Shown: piece by piece, positions 49,594 through 57,891 of the stretch
Layout: the number at the start of each line of letters is the position of its first letter
Position numbering within the stretch: the stretch's first letter is position 1
From: Bacillus sp. UNC41MFS5
GTDB taxonomy: Bacteria > Bacillota > Bacilli > Bacillales_B > DSM-18226
Length of the DNA: 64,000 nucleotides
Reading direction: 5' to 3'
NCBI RefSeq assembly: GCF_000686805.1
Contig: NZ_KK366018.1
Location: forward strand, 285,759 to 349,758
Program-made: the position numbers and the translations under genes
The notes under the pieces: model-generated
The model's database searches: none
Seen by the model: only the letters and a program-made list of their open reading frames with translations
What the model was told of the DNA's origin: nothing

Positions 49594-50342
49594 AACGTCC
49601 CTCCTTTCGAGGAATCGGTCGATTTAATTTGAATCTTTAGTTCTCTTGCCAGATCTTTTGCTGAAGGAGTGACCTGGCTTTTTTCAGGAACCTCAATTTC
49701 ATTAAGTCCTTCCTGATAAGCTCTTTCTATATGTTTTGCTAGAATGAGAGATTGCTTATCAAGGTAGGCTGCATATTGCTCATCGACTGTTTTAATCAAT
49801 TTACTGAGCGGTACCCACTTGACCTGATCCGTTTGGATCCTCCTAATGTAGGACTGGATCCGTTCCTGGACAGTATGCGGGGCATGGATTTGTTGGTACA
49901 CATTTGGTTCAACACCGTTATTGGCGATGACAATCGGTTTACCAAGTAATTGATATTGGATAGCCACCCACACTGCTATCTCATCATCCACCGTTAATGC
50001 TAGTTTTGAAAGCAATCCATACGATGCTTGAGGAATAACGAGAACAGATGATTGATCAATAAGAGCTCTCATATCCTGATGCGACAAATCCTCTATCAAC
50101 AAGCATGAAAGCCCTTTCATTTGTTCCTTTAGAGGAAGCCATTCTTTTGTTATTAGCCACGTTACGTTATATGTATCCAACAGCGGGGTAACCGCTTCCA
50201 AAATAGTCGTTGGATTGGAAGAATGATAACCTAATAGGATCGCAATCGGAGCATCCGTCTTCGTGTCCATATTCTCTTTTAGGTAGGCTTCCACTACCTG
50301 CTGGACAAGCAGTTTAACCTGCGTTTTAACATCCACCAGCAT
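49590..50342 (-). CDS. BMC-associated flavoprotein-like protein (PF02441-like)
   Basis: 250 residues. The N-terminus (VDVKTQVKLLVQQVVEAYLKEN) is an amphipathic helix. The middle looks like a flavodoxin-type/HFCD fold: IAILLGYHSSNPTTILEAVTPLLD, SSVLVIPQASYGLLSKLALTVDDEIAVWVAIQYQLLGKPIVIANNGVEP. The C-terminus is helical. Homologous flavoproteins occur in several BMC loci with unknown redox or cofactor roles. The family call is by pattern and moderately sure. Overlaps PduL and BMC-P genes by 1 and 4 bp. Confidence 0.65.
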   Translation of the reverse strand: MLVDVKTQVKLLVQQVVEAYLKENMDTKTDAPIAILLGYHSSNPTTILEAVTPLLDTYNVTWLITKEWLPLKEQMKGLSCLLIEDLSHQDMRALIDQSSVLVIPQASYGLLSKLALTVDDEIAVWVAIQYQLLGKPIVIANNGVEPNVYQQIHAPHTVQERIQSYIRRIQTDQVKWVPLSKLIKTVDEQYAAYLDKQSLILAKHIERAYQEGLNEIEVPEKSQVTPSAKDLARELKIQIKSTDSSKGGTL

Positions 50343-51001
50343 TACTCCCCACCCACTTGATTTGGACTTATGGCGGCAATAATTTCACCCAATTGTCCAT
50401 TTTTGATTCCAGCTGCATTGGCTTCATCCAGGTCAATATGCATTTCAAGCTTGTATTTAGGAGAAATACGGATTAAGACATTTGAGAAAATGATTCCGCG
50501 GACTCCATCCACTTTTACTTGAACAAGGTCCCCGTCCTGAACGCCAAATGTTTCACCATCACTCGTGTGCATATGAATATGGCGAGCAGCACAGATCAAG
50601 CCTTCATGAATGGAAATTTGCCCCCGTGGTCCTTGGATGGTTATCGGTTCTGACCCCTTAATATCCCCAGAATTACGAATTGGCGGCTTGACTCCTAGGG
50701 TAAAACCATCAAATAATGATACCTCTGCCTGTGTAATGCCTCTAGCAGGTCCGAGGACACGAACATTTTGTATTCTCCCTTTCGGACCGATAAGTGTGAC
50801 TGTTTCCTTTGCTGCAAATTGGTTGGGCTGTGACAAGTCTTTTAACTTAGTTAAATCGTAGCCGCGTCCAAACAACCGTTCAACATGTTCAGGGGATAAA
50901 TGAATATGCCGGTTAGATGCTGCAATGGGAACTGTCATAGATTTCTTAAGAGAGTTTTTGACAACCTCTTCGACGAGCTCTCTAATTTTATCTTTATTCA
51001 T
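50342..51001 (-). CDS. pduL: PduL-type phosphotransacylase
   Basis: 219 residues from ATG 51001, which overlaps the regulator's end by 8 bp. An N-terminal helix (NKDKIRELVEEVVKNSLKK) fits an encapsulation peptide. Two PF06130 domains follow with paired metal-binding His: ASNRHIHLSPEHVERLF and CAARHIHMHTSDGE, then GVRGIIFSNVLIRISPKYKLEMHIDLDEANA. Converts acyl-CoA and phosphate to acyl phosphate and CoA inside the BMC, recycling CoA for the aldehyde dehydrogenase. Acetate kinase would make ATP outside. Confidence 0.95.
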   Translation of the reverse strand: MNKDKIRELVEEVVKNSLKKSMTVPIAASNRHIHLSPEHVERLFGRGYDLTKLKDLSQPNQFAAKETVTLIGPKGRIQNVRVLGPARGITQAEVSLFDGFTLGVKPPIRNSGDIKGSEPITIQGPRGQISIHEGLICAARHIHMHTSDGETFGVQDGDLVQVKVDGVRGIIFSNVLIRISPKYKLEMHIDLDEANAAGIKNGQLGEIIAAISPNQVGGE

Positions 51002-51956
51002 TAAGGTGCTCACCCCCAAAATCGAGTAATGCCCTGGCAGTATACTGATCGGTAATAAGGACATTGGCATGAAGCCCCTTTAACGCTCCATAGATTCCTT
51101 CGACTTTTTTGTTACCTCCTGCAATGAGGATGCCGTATTCTTTTTCCGCTAAATGTGAGAGTTCGATTCCAATTGTCCGATCATTTAATGTTTGATGACT
51201 AATATGCCCATTGATATCAATAAATCTAGAACAAATATCACCGACAGTATAATTTTCCCTTAGTATTTCAATGTCGCTGTCTAAAAAATATCCCGCATGC
51301 ATGAGTGTTGATTGTTCGCCAGGATCCCCAACTGTAAAAATGGCAATATTGGCCTGTTTGCCCAGTTCCAATATTCTTTTTACATGTCGGTCTGCTATGA
51401 TTGCCTGCTTGACAACAATGTGGTCTACGACGGCAGGTACCTGCAGAAAATGTGGGATTGTCTGAAATGCATGAGCAAGACCATTAACGATTTCTGATGC
51501 ATACGTATTTGATTCTGAGTAACTCACCCCACCATTTAGCTGGACAATTGTTACATCCTTTACATTCTTAGGTTGAATTTGTTTCACTAGTTGATATAAA
51601 GTTGTCCCCCAGGTAATCCCAATCGTATCGCCGCTATTGACAATCTTATATAAATAATCTGCGGAAACCTCCCCCAGTTTCACCTTGATAAGTTCATCCT
51701 TATATTCGGGAATCGATGCGACAATGCAATCCTTTAATTGAAACTTTTCCTTGATTTGCAAAGCCAATTCCTGAACGTCTTCGGCGGGATCGCATATTTT
51801 TATATGGACTACTCCTTCTTCAACGGCTTGAACCAGAAGCCTGGAGACGGTGGGGCGGGAAATACCTAACTTCTTCGCGATTTCCTGTTGGCTGTAGTCT
51901 AATTGATAATACATTTTAGCTACTTCCACCAAGCGCGAAATCCTTTCATCCGCCAT
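50994..51956 (-). CDS. deoR: SorC-family regulator, DeoR of the Bacillus type
   Basis: 320 residues. N-terminal HTH: LDYSQQEIAKKLGISRPTVSRLLVQAVEEGVVHI. Sugar-phosphate-binding domain: GDTIGITWGTTLYQLVKQI, VTIVQLNGGVSYSESNTYASEIVNGLAHAFQTIPHFLQVPAVVD, FTVGDPGEQSTLMHAGYF and ILIAGGNKKVEGIYGALKGL. This follows B. subtilis DeoR, which represses dra-nupC-pdp and responds to deoxyribose-5-P. It is the first gene of the BMC operon, so autoregulation and induction by deoxyribose-5-P are expected. Confidence 0.92.
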   Translation of the reverse strand: MADERISRLVEVAKMYYQLDYSQQEIAKKLGISRPTVSRLLVQAVEEGVVHIKICDPAEDVQELALQIKEKFQLKDCIVASIPEYKDELIKVKLGEVSADYLYKIVNSGDTIGITWGTTLYQLVKQIQPKNVKDVTIVQLNGGVSYSESNTYASEIVNGLAHAFQTIPHFLQVPAVVDHIVVKQAIIADRHVKRILELGKQANIAIFTVGDPGEQSTLMHAGYFLDSDIEILRENYTVGDICSRFIDINGHISHQTLNDRTIGIELSHLAEKEYGILIAGGNKKVEGIYGALKGLHANVLITDQYTARALLDFGGEHLNE

Positions 51957-52003
51957 CTTTTATTCACCTAATTTTCAATGTTATTAAACTCATTTTCACA
52001 AAA

Positions 52004-52105
52004 AGTAAACGGTTACAACAATTTGTAAAAACAAAAGTTAACATTTGTTCAATCGGCATCTCGATGTCATGAAATTATGTAAAGTCGAATTGAACATTTG
52101 CTAAT
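52004..52105 (-). promoter_or_regulatory. Control region of the BMC operon: cre-like site and DeoR-like boxes
   Basis: AGTAAACGGTTACA (52004-52017) fits the CcpA cre consensus with one mismatch. TTACAA-CAAT-TTGTAA (52013-52028) is an inverted repeat overlapping it. TTAACATTTGTTCAAT (52038-52053) and ATTGAACATTTGCTAAT (52089-52105) are related, inversely oriented boxes about 50 bp apart that share ATTGAAC with the B. subtilis DeoR operator. This suggests looping or paired binding by DeoR and catabolite repression. The promoter hexamers are not clear. Confidence 0.5.
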
Positions 52106-52209
52106 TTAATTATAACCGACGTAAATCATCTGTCAATCATTCTATCAAAAGATTTCGACATTTCTGTGCTAAATTTGCCGAACTATTAAATCGTCTCATT
52201 TTTCCCCAT

Positions 52210-52258
52210 AAAAAAGAACCCATGTATATACAATTGTATATACACGGGTTCTCTATTT
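52210..52258 (-). terminator. Terminator separating pyrimidine and BMC operons
   Basis: Arms 52215-52231 and 52236-52252 (17 bp, one G-U on the minus strand, AATT loop), with a minus-strand TTTTT exit. Stops the aminotransferase transcript before the BMC operon. The interval 52106-52209 shows no further feature. Confidence 0.88.
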
Positions 52259-52263
52259 TTTAG

Positions 52264-53619
52264 TTATTGTATCTTCTGGAGGGATTCGGTAAGTGTTTTT
52301 ACAAGGAAGTTTAGATCCACCTGTTTGATTGTTAATGGTGGGGCCAGGGTTAACACATTATTGTATCCAGCTACGGTAGCCCCGTTTTTTCCAATAATAA
52401 TCCCTTCCTGCTTACAGTTGGCGATGACTTGATTGACAAGGTCATTAGAAAGTGGTTCCTTGGTACGCTTATCCTTTACTAATTCAATTCCTATCAGTAA
52501 CCCTTTCCCACGAACATCGCCAACATATGGGTGGTCTTGCAAAAGGTTCCTCAAATCATTTAAAAGCTTTGCACCTAAATCACGAGAACGGTCAAATAAA
52601 TTTTCGGTTTCCATAATCTCAAGATTTTTTAAAGCGAGCGCACATGCTGCTGGATTCCCGCCAAATGTATTGACATGACGGAAGTAATCATATTCTTCTG
52701 AGCCTTTAAATGCTTCGTATATGTCTTTGCGGACGGCCGTTGCGGAAAGCGGCAGATAGGCACTGGTAATTCCTTTTGCCATGGTAATGATGTCGGGCTT
52801 CACGCCATAGTTCATATAACCGAACGGCTTACCGGTACGGCCAAACCCGCAAATAACCTCATCAACGATGAGCAGTGCCCCGTGTTTTTCACATACCTCT
52901 TTTGCGGCTTTCATATAACCATCCGGCGGAATGAGGACACCGCCGCCCGTAATAATCGGTTCCATAATCATGGCGGCAATCGTTTCACTTAACTCCCATG
53001 TCATCGTCCGATCGATTTCTTTTACCGAGGATAGTTCCTTGGGATCGTTGACATTTATATCATCCCGGTAGGAATCAGGTGGTGAGACATGGATAAAACC
53101 TGGTGCAAGCGGTTCGTACTTGTACTTTCGTTGTGCCTGGCCGGTCGCGGCGAGTGCCCCCATCGAATTACCGTGATAAGCACGATAGCGGGAGACGATT
53201 TTGTAACGGTTAGGTTCACCCTTTTGCTGGTGGTACTGCCTAACGATTTTAAAGGCGGTTTCATTAGCCTCAGAACCGCTGTTAGAGAAAAAGATAACAT
53301 AGTCATCGCCTAACATTTTGTTCAACTTTTCTGCGAGTTTTATGGCTGGAACATGGCTTTGTGATAGTGGAAAATAGGCCATTTCCTTCAGTTGTTCATA
53401 GGCTGCTTCAGCTAATTCGGTCCTTCCATAACCAATATTCACACACCAAAGGCCGGCCATCGCATCTAAATACCGGTTTCCATCAGCATCAGTTACCCAA
53501 GAACCCTCTGCCTTTGAAGCAACTAACGTCGCGTTTGGATTATACGGCTTCATCGAGTGCCATACATACCTATCATCCTGTTCCAACAAAGTTTCCTGCG
53601 ATCGACTTGTTTGAACCAT
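52264..53619 (-). CDS. Class III omega-aminotransferase (beta-alanine/beta-aminoisobutyrate type)
   Basis: 451 residues, PLP fold type I: WVTDADGNRYLDAMAGLWCVNIGYG, FFSNSGSEANETAFKI, YRAYHGNSMGALAATG, LLIVDEVICGFGRTGKPFGYMNYGVKPDIITMAKGITSAYLPLSA with the PLP Lys in MAKGIT, and RHVNTFGGNPAACALALKNLEI. In this operon the likely job is transamination of beta-alanine and beta-aminoisobutyrate, giving malonate and methylmalonate semialdehyde for the MmsA-like enzyme. GGAGGGA precedes the ATG. Substrate assignment rests on context. Confidence 0.9.
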   Translation of the reverse strand: MVQTSRSQETLLEQDDRYVWHSMKPYNPNATLVASKAEGSWVTDADGNRYLDAMAGLWCVNIGYGRTELAEAAYEQLKEMAYFPLSQSHVPAIKLAEKLNKMLGDDYVIFFSNSGSEANETAFKIVRQYHQQKGEPNRYKIVSRYRAYHGNSMGALAATGQAQRKYKYEPLAPGFIHVSPPDSYRDDINVNDPKELSSVKEIDRTMTWELSETIAAMIMEPIITGGGVLIPPDGYMKAAKEVCEKHGALLIVDEVICGFGRTGKPFGYMNYGVKPDIITMAKGITSAYLPLSATAVRKDIYEAFKGSEEYDYFRHVNTFGGNPAACALALKNLEIMETENLFDRSRDLGAKLLNDLRNLLQDHPYVGDVRGKGLLIGIELVKDKRTKEPLSNDLVNQVIANCKQEGIIIGKNGATVAGYNNVLTLAPPLTIKQVDLNFLVKTLTESLQKIQ

Positions 53620-53673
53620 CTTCTTCCCTCCATTACTTATACTTATTAGTGCATCTACCTAATTAGATAACTA

Positions 53674-53817
53674 TCTAGCTCCAGCACCCAGCGGCTAGTG
53701 GACTTCGCTCTTCGCCCTACGATAAGTCAACATCGAATCGCTTTCGCTCTTCGTGTTTCCTTTATCTCGGTTGAAGCGCTCCAGTCCCTACGCCGCTAAA
53801 CGGGTGCTTCCGCTTTT
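53674..53817. repeat. Interspersed hairpin-forming repeat abutting the mmsA stop
   Basis: TCTAGCTCCAGCACCC at one end and CGGGTGCTTCCGCTTTT at the other pair through AGCACCC/GGGTGCT. The middle is GC-richer than the surroundings and contains TCGCTCTTCG-like blocks twice. This matches a class of non-coding repeats often seen in Bacillus intergenic regions. It lies inside the operon between mmsA and the aminotransferase and reaches the mmsA stop codon. Confidence 0.6.
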
Positions 53818-55282
53818 ATAATTCAAACCGTGAGGTAATCATTTTCTTTCGTGTATAGAAATTTACTCCGTCTTTTCCGTTTACATGCATATCACCATAG
53901 AAGGAATCCTTCCAGCCCGAGAATGGGAAGAATGCCATAGTTGCTGGCACGCCAACATTAATACCGAGCATTCCTGCTTCTGCTTCTTCGCGGAATTGAC
54001 GGATGGCTTTAGCATTGTTGGTATAAATGGTTGCACCATTGCCAAACTTTGATTTTCGGATATATTCCAATCCTTCATCTAAATTATTAGCACGAAGTAA
54101 GCTTAATACCGGTGCAAAGAGTTCTTCTTTCGCGATGAACATTTCCGGTGTAACATGATCAAAAATAGTAGGACCTAAGAAATTTCCTTCAGGCAGTTCA
54201 TCCATCTCTCTGCGTCCATCCCTAATTAAGTCAGCACCTTCTTCAAGCCCTTTTTCGATATATCCAAGAACTTTTTCACGATGTTCCTTGCGGATAATTG
54301 GTGTTAATAGCACCTCATCATCCATACCGTTTCCAATGATTAATTCATCCGCTTTTTTCTTTAGCGCAACTACGAATGGTTCGTTATCACCGACAACTAC
54401 GACCGCACTACAAGCCATACAGCGTTGCCCCGCACTTCCAAACGTGGAACTGATAATATGCTGGACAGCCTTATCCATATCGGCGTCTGGCATAACAATA
54501 TGATGATTTTTTGCACCAGATAATGCTTGAACCCTTTTACCTTCCGAAGCAGCTCGTTGATAAACATACTTGGCAACTGGCTGTGATCCTACAAATGAAA
54601 TCGCCGCAATATCCTTATGCTCAAGTAAGCCATTGACGACATCATGGGCACCGTGGACCACATTTAACACGCCTTTAGGTGCACCAGTTTCCGCAAACAA
54701 CTCTGCTAAACGATTAGCTAATATTGGCGTACGTTCTGATGGTTTGAGCACAAATGTGTTTCCACAGGCAATCGCAAGCGGGAACATCCAAAGAGGGACC
54801 ATCATCGGAAAGTTAAAGGGTGTGATCCCGCCGACAACTCCTACAGGGTAACGGAACATTTCAGAATCAATATCCTCGGCAATTCCCGATAACGATTCCC
54901 CCATCATTAACGTTGGCGCACCAGAAGCAAATTCAACACACTCGATTCCGCGCTGTACCTCCCCGTACGCTTCTTTAAACGCCTTTCCATTTTCTAAAAC
55001 AATTAATTTTGCTAATTCTTCATGGTTTTCAGTTAACAAATGGTGATACTTAAAAAGAATTCTTGCTCTTTTTGGAACAGGGACTTTTTTCCACTCTTTT
55101 AACGCCGCTTTTGCTGCTGTCACCGCAAGATCTACATCTTCCTTCGTTGACACTGGGACCTTGGTTAGGAGTTCATTTGTGGCTGGATTTGGAACATCCA
55201 GGGTTTGGATGCTACCTGCGCTAACCCATTCACCATTAATAAAATTTTTTAAAACAGACGTATCCTTTTTTGTTGCAGTCAT
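53816..55282 (-). CDS. mmsA: CoA-acylating methylmalonate-semialdehyde dehydrogenase (MmsA/IolA)
   Basis: 488 residues. [69 protein letters not shown] and the active-site Cys in [15 protein letters not shown] are specific to the MmsA/IolA group. It oxidises malonate semialdehyde to acetyl-CoA and methylmalonate semialdehyde to propionyl-CoA with CO2 release. It is the last step of beta-alanine or beta-aminoisobutyrate breakdown here, downstream of a PucR regulator gene. AGGAGG precedes ATG. Confidence 0.94.
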   Translation of the reverse strand: MTATKKDTSVLKNFINGEWVSAGSIQTLDVPNPATNELLTKVPVSTKEDVDLAVTAAKAALKEWKKVPVPKRARILFKYHHLLTENHEELAKLIVLENGKAFKEAYGEVQRGIECVEFASGAPTLMMGESLSGIAEDIDSEMFRYPVGVVGGITPFNFPMMVPLWMFPLAIACGNTFVLKPSERTPILANRLAELFAETGAPKGVLNVVHGAHDVVNGLLEHKDIAAISFVGSQPVAKYVYQRAASEGKRVQALSGAKNHHIVMPDADMDKAVQHIISSTFGSAGQRCMACSAVVVVGDNEPFVVALKKKADELIIGNGMDDEVLLTPIIRKEHREKVLGYIEKGLEEGADLIRDGRREMDELPEGNFLGPTIFDHVTPEMFIAKEELFAPVLSLLRANNLDEGLEYIRKSKFGNGATIYTNNAKAIRQFREEAEAGMLGINVGVPATMAFFPFSGWKDSFYGDMHVNGKDGVNFYTRKKMITSRFEL

Positions 55283-55437
55283 ATATATTAACCTCCTAAT
55301 TTATATCTCTTTTTATGAAATTTTCTAATAATATAAACCTTCTAAACTCATTTTCTCGTATCCAAAGCATGCTTTCATTAGACACTTTGTGAAATGAGGC
55401 AGGGCATTTCTTTGACGATATGAGCAACTATCAGCCA

Positions 55438-57069
55438 TTATTCTAGTATTCGGTATTTATTATGGTTCATACTGGATTGGGATGATGTTAAATAATCTTG
55501 TACTAGCAGCATAAATTCGATGGCAACTCGTTTTTCATGTTCCATAAAGTCTTCACCGAGAATGCTTTCCAGTTTTTGCAAGCGATGATACAGTGTTTGC
55601 CTGACAATAAAAAGTTTGCTTGCTGCCTCCTGTTTTGAGCCATTGCACTCTAAATAAACCTTTAACGTCTCTAACAACTTGCCATTATATTTCTGATCAT
55701 ATTGAATCACTGGCTGTAAATATTCTGCAGCAAATTCTTGCAGATTGATATGTTTACTCATTTGCGAGATCAGCCGATATAAATGCAAATCTTCATAAAA
55801 ATAATAGTCATCTTTATTGGACATCTTTTGCTGAATTCGCTGAGTTTCTTTTGCTGTTTGATAACTTTTATGTATTTCATTTAAATTCCCGCTAAAACTT
55901 CCAGCAGCAATCATGATTTTCGCGGAACATTGTTTTCTAATAAACTCTGATTCAAGTATGGATTCAATTGCTGTTTTCATTCGTTCCTTTACATTCTTTT
56001 TCGCCCGGTTGTTTACAAGAATGAACGTTATTTCATTTCTTTTTTCAACAGAAAACACTGTAAAACCATTCTGTTCAAGGACCGAACGAAATAATAGTTT
56101 TAGATACGTTACATCTTGTGTGATTTTCTCTTTGAGGGGGATAAGCCTTGTAATTAAGACTACAGCTTCATTGGATTTTGTTTTGACCCGATTCTGCGCA
56201 AAATATTCACTAATACTTTCGGGGGAATGTTCACCTTCAAGCCAGCCATACAACCACTCAAACTCCTCGACACGCTTTTTTTCTTCGACATACATATCCC
56301 GTAATAAGTGCTGGGCTAACGCAGTAGCAGTTCGATCTAAAATCAATACATCGTATTCACTGATGGGTAGATTTTTAGAATAGATGAATAACTCCGCACA
56401 TTCTTGCCCAAATAAGAAAATAGGTTGGGAGGCAATGTATTCACATGAGTCTGTTTTACATGCTTTGATCTGGTGAATGATTGTTTCTTGTTCGAGTAGG
56501 TTGATGTTTGGAATAAATTCAAAGTCCTTATTTTTCAAACGGAAAATAATTTGTAAATCCAGAGAAGAATACATACATTTTAGTATATCTTCATAACTTT
56601 CAATCGTTAACAGTCGCTTATTCAGGCTTTGGGAGTAATTTTCTAAATCAGATATCTTCTGGTATTGCTGATTAATAATTATTGAGTGGATGTCTTGGGT
56701 GATTTGTACAAACGGAACTTCCTTTGAAAAAACGATGATGGGAAATTGATGCTCATTAGCAACTTCTATGACTTCGACAGGAATCTCTGTCATGTATGTT
56801 CCCATTTCAATACATAAGCCTGCAGCCTGGTTATCAAGAAATTCTTTTACCATCGAAACAAATAAGTCCGTATTCTCCCTCCAAGCAACCCCTGTTGAAA
56901 GTATAAGTTCATTTCCGTTAAGAAGATTACGGATACTCGTGGCTTCGACAACATGAACCCATTTGACAAATCGTTGAATACCTTTTTCCCCAGCAATAAC
57001 ATGTGCTTGTTCAAAATTCTTTCGCTTTAAGATATCTGCCACTGTTAAATGAAAATGGTCTTTGATCAT
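55438..57069 (-). CDS. PucR-family transcriptional regulator
   Basis: 543 residues from ATG 57069, preceded by AAGGAG; an upstream in-frame start has no site. N-terminal PucR domain (HLTVADILKRKNFEQAHVIAGEKGIQRFVKWVHVVEATSIRNLLNGNELILSTGVAWRE), a GGDEF-like middle region, and a C-terminal PucR HTH (LLETLKVYLECNGSKQEAASKLFIVRQTLYHRLQKLESILGEDF). Members activate purine, pyrimidine or amino-acid catabolic operons. Position between dihydropyrimidinase and MmsA genes points to a pyrimidine-responsive activator; the effector is inferred. Confidence 0.88.
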   Translation of the reverse strand: MIKDHFHLTVADILKRKNFEQAHVIAGEKGIQRFVKWVHVVEATSIRNLLNGNELILSTGVAWRENTDLFVSMVKEFLDNQAAGLCIEMGTYMTEIPVEVIEVANEHQFPIIVFSKEVPFVQITQDIHSIIINQQYQKISDLENYSQSLNKRLLTIESYEDILKCMYSSLDLQIIFRLKNKDFEFIPNINLLEQETIIHQIKACKTDSCEYIASQPIFLFGQECAELFIYSKNLPISEYDVLILDRTATALAQHLLRDMYVEEKKRVEEFEWLYGWLEGEHSPESISEYFAQNRVKTKSNEAVVLITRLIPLKEKITQDVTYLKLLFRSVLEQNGFTVFSVEKRNEITFILVNNRAKKNVKERMKTAIESILESEFIRKQCSAKIMIAAGSFSGNLNEIHKSYQTAKETQRIQQKMSNKDDYYFYEDLHLYRLISQMSKHINLQEFAAEYLQPVIQYDQKYNGKLLETLKVYLECNGSKQEAASKLFIVRQTLYHRLQKLESILGEDFMEHEKRVAIEFMLLVQDYLTSSQSSMNHNKYRILE

Positions 57070-57147
57070 TTGGCTCTCCTTAGAAAAATATGAACAGAAT
57101 ATTGCTTGAAAAAGGATTGGCCTTGCAACCAATCCTTTCATTTATTT

Positions 57148-57381
57148 CTAATGGATAATCGGGAAGTATACCTTTATTTCTCTAAGCATGGACTCAAATT
57201 CCTCACAATCAAGAAAATCTTCAGAGTGCCAATTCTCGATAATCCAAGCCACCAATTCTTTTGCAGAGTTAAAGTACTCACCACTCGAATCTGATTTTCT
57301 GATCGTATAACGGCCATTATCTTCATCAATTGTGACTTCACAAGGATAGGCATTGTCTTTTGATCTTAAATAAAACTCCAT
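57148..57381 (-). CDS. Small protein, unknown
   Basis: 77 residues from ATG 57381 (AAGGGG 8 nt upstream). MEFYLRSKDNAYPCEVTIDEDNGRYTIRKSD ... FNSAKELVAWIIENWHSEDFLDCEEFESMLREI suggests a small alpha/beta domain. Located between the pyrimidine genes and pucR together with a second small gene; no family recognised. Translation is plausible from the ribosome binding site and clean start. Confidence 0.6.
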   Translation of the reverse strand: MEFYLRSKDNAYPCEVTIDEDNGRYTIRKSDSSGEYFNSAKELVAWIIENWHSEDFLDCEEFESMLREIKVYFPIIH

Positions 57382-57417
57382 CCTTCCCACCCCTTTTTTA
57401 CTTTTTCCTCACATGGT

Positions 57418-57633
57418 CTAGCTGGTGTGGTTTTGCTTAAATAATAGACTAGTAAAATACTTACGGGCATTAGCTGTTCCAATCTTAAGTATTTCGGTTA
57501 CATTTCCGTTTGGATGGACAAATTCAACAGTTGCCCCGTTTAGATGTTCATTCACACCGCTGATCTGAAACCCCTTTTGGATAAGAAAATCAATTTTATC
57601 TCTTTCATCTAAAAATTGCTGATAATCTGACAT
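57418..57633 (-). CDS. Small protein, unknown
   Basis: 71 residues: YQQFLDERDKIDFLIQKGFQISGVNEHLNGATVEFVHPNGNVTEILKIGTANARKYFTSLLF. An N-terminal helix and a beta-rich middle; soluble. GGGGGAG lies upstream of the ATG. Not recognised. Lies 42 nt from MITE copy B. Confidence 0.6.
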   Translation of the reverse strand: MSDYQQFLDERDKIDFLIQKGFQISGVNEHLNGATVEFVHPNGNVTEILKIGTANARKYFTSLLFKQNHTS

Positions 57634-57675
57634 CCAAGCTCCCCCTTTATTTCATATATTTCATTTCTAATTTTT

Positions 57676-57863
57676 GGCTGTGTTAAATTGGTCTGTTGAT
57701 TTCCTCTCCAGGCGCTTTGCTTTCCGCGGGCGTTGCGGGGAGCCTCCTCGGCGCTTTTAGGGCCTGCGGGGTCTCCCCTGCCCCGTACTCCCGCAGGAGT
57801 CTTCGCGCCTTCCGTTCCAATCAACAGTGTGCCAAAATCAACAATATCCCCTTTAACACAGCC
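57676..57863. mobile_element. MITE copy B in the pyrimidine operon
   Basis: 188 bp with the same ends (GGCTGTGTTAA / TTAACACAGCC) and the same GC-rich core as copy A at 37572-37755. Flanks TAATTTTT (57668-57675) and TAACCTTT (57864-57871) match at 6 of 8 positions, a decayed target duplication. It separates dihydropyrimidinase from the two small genes. Its GC-rich hairpin could interfere with readthrough in the operon. Confidence 0.82.
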
Positions 57864-57891
57864 TAACCTTTAAGAATCTATTCTATTAATA

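Noticed and set aside
53055..53306. Alternate-frame ORFs inside the aminotransferase and neighbouring genes
   Set aside because: They are shadows of well-conserved enzymes with no own start signals.
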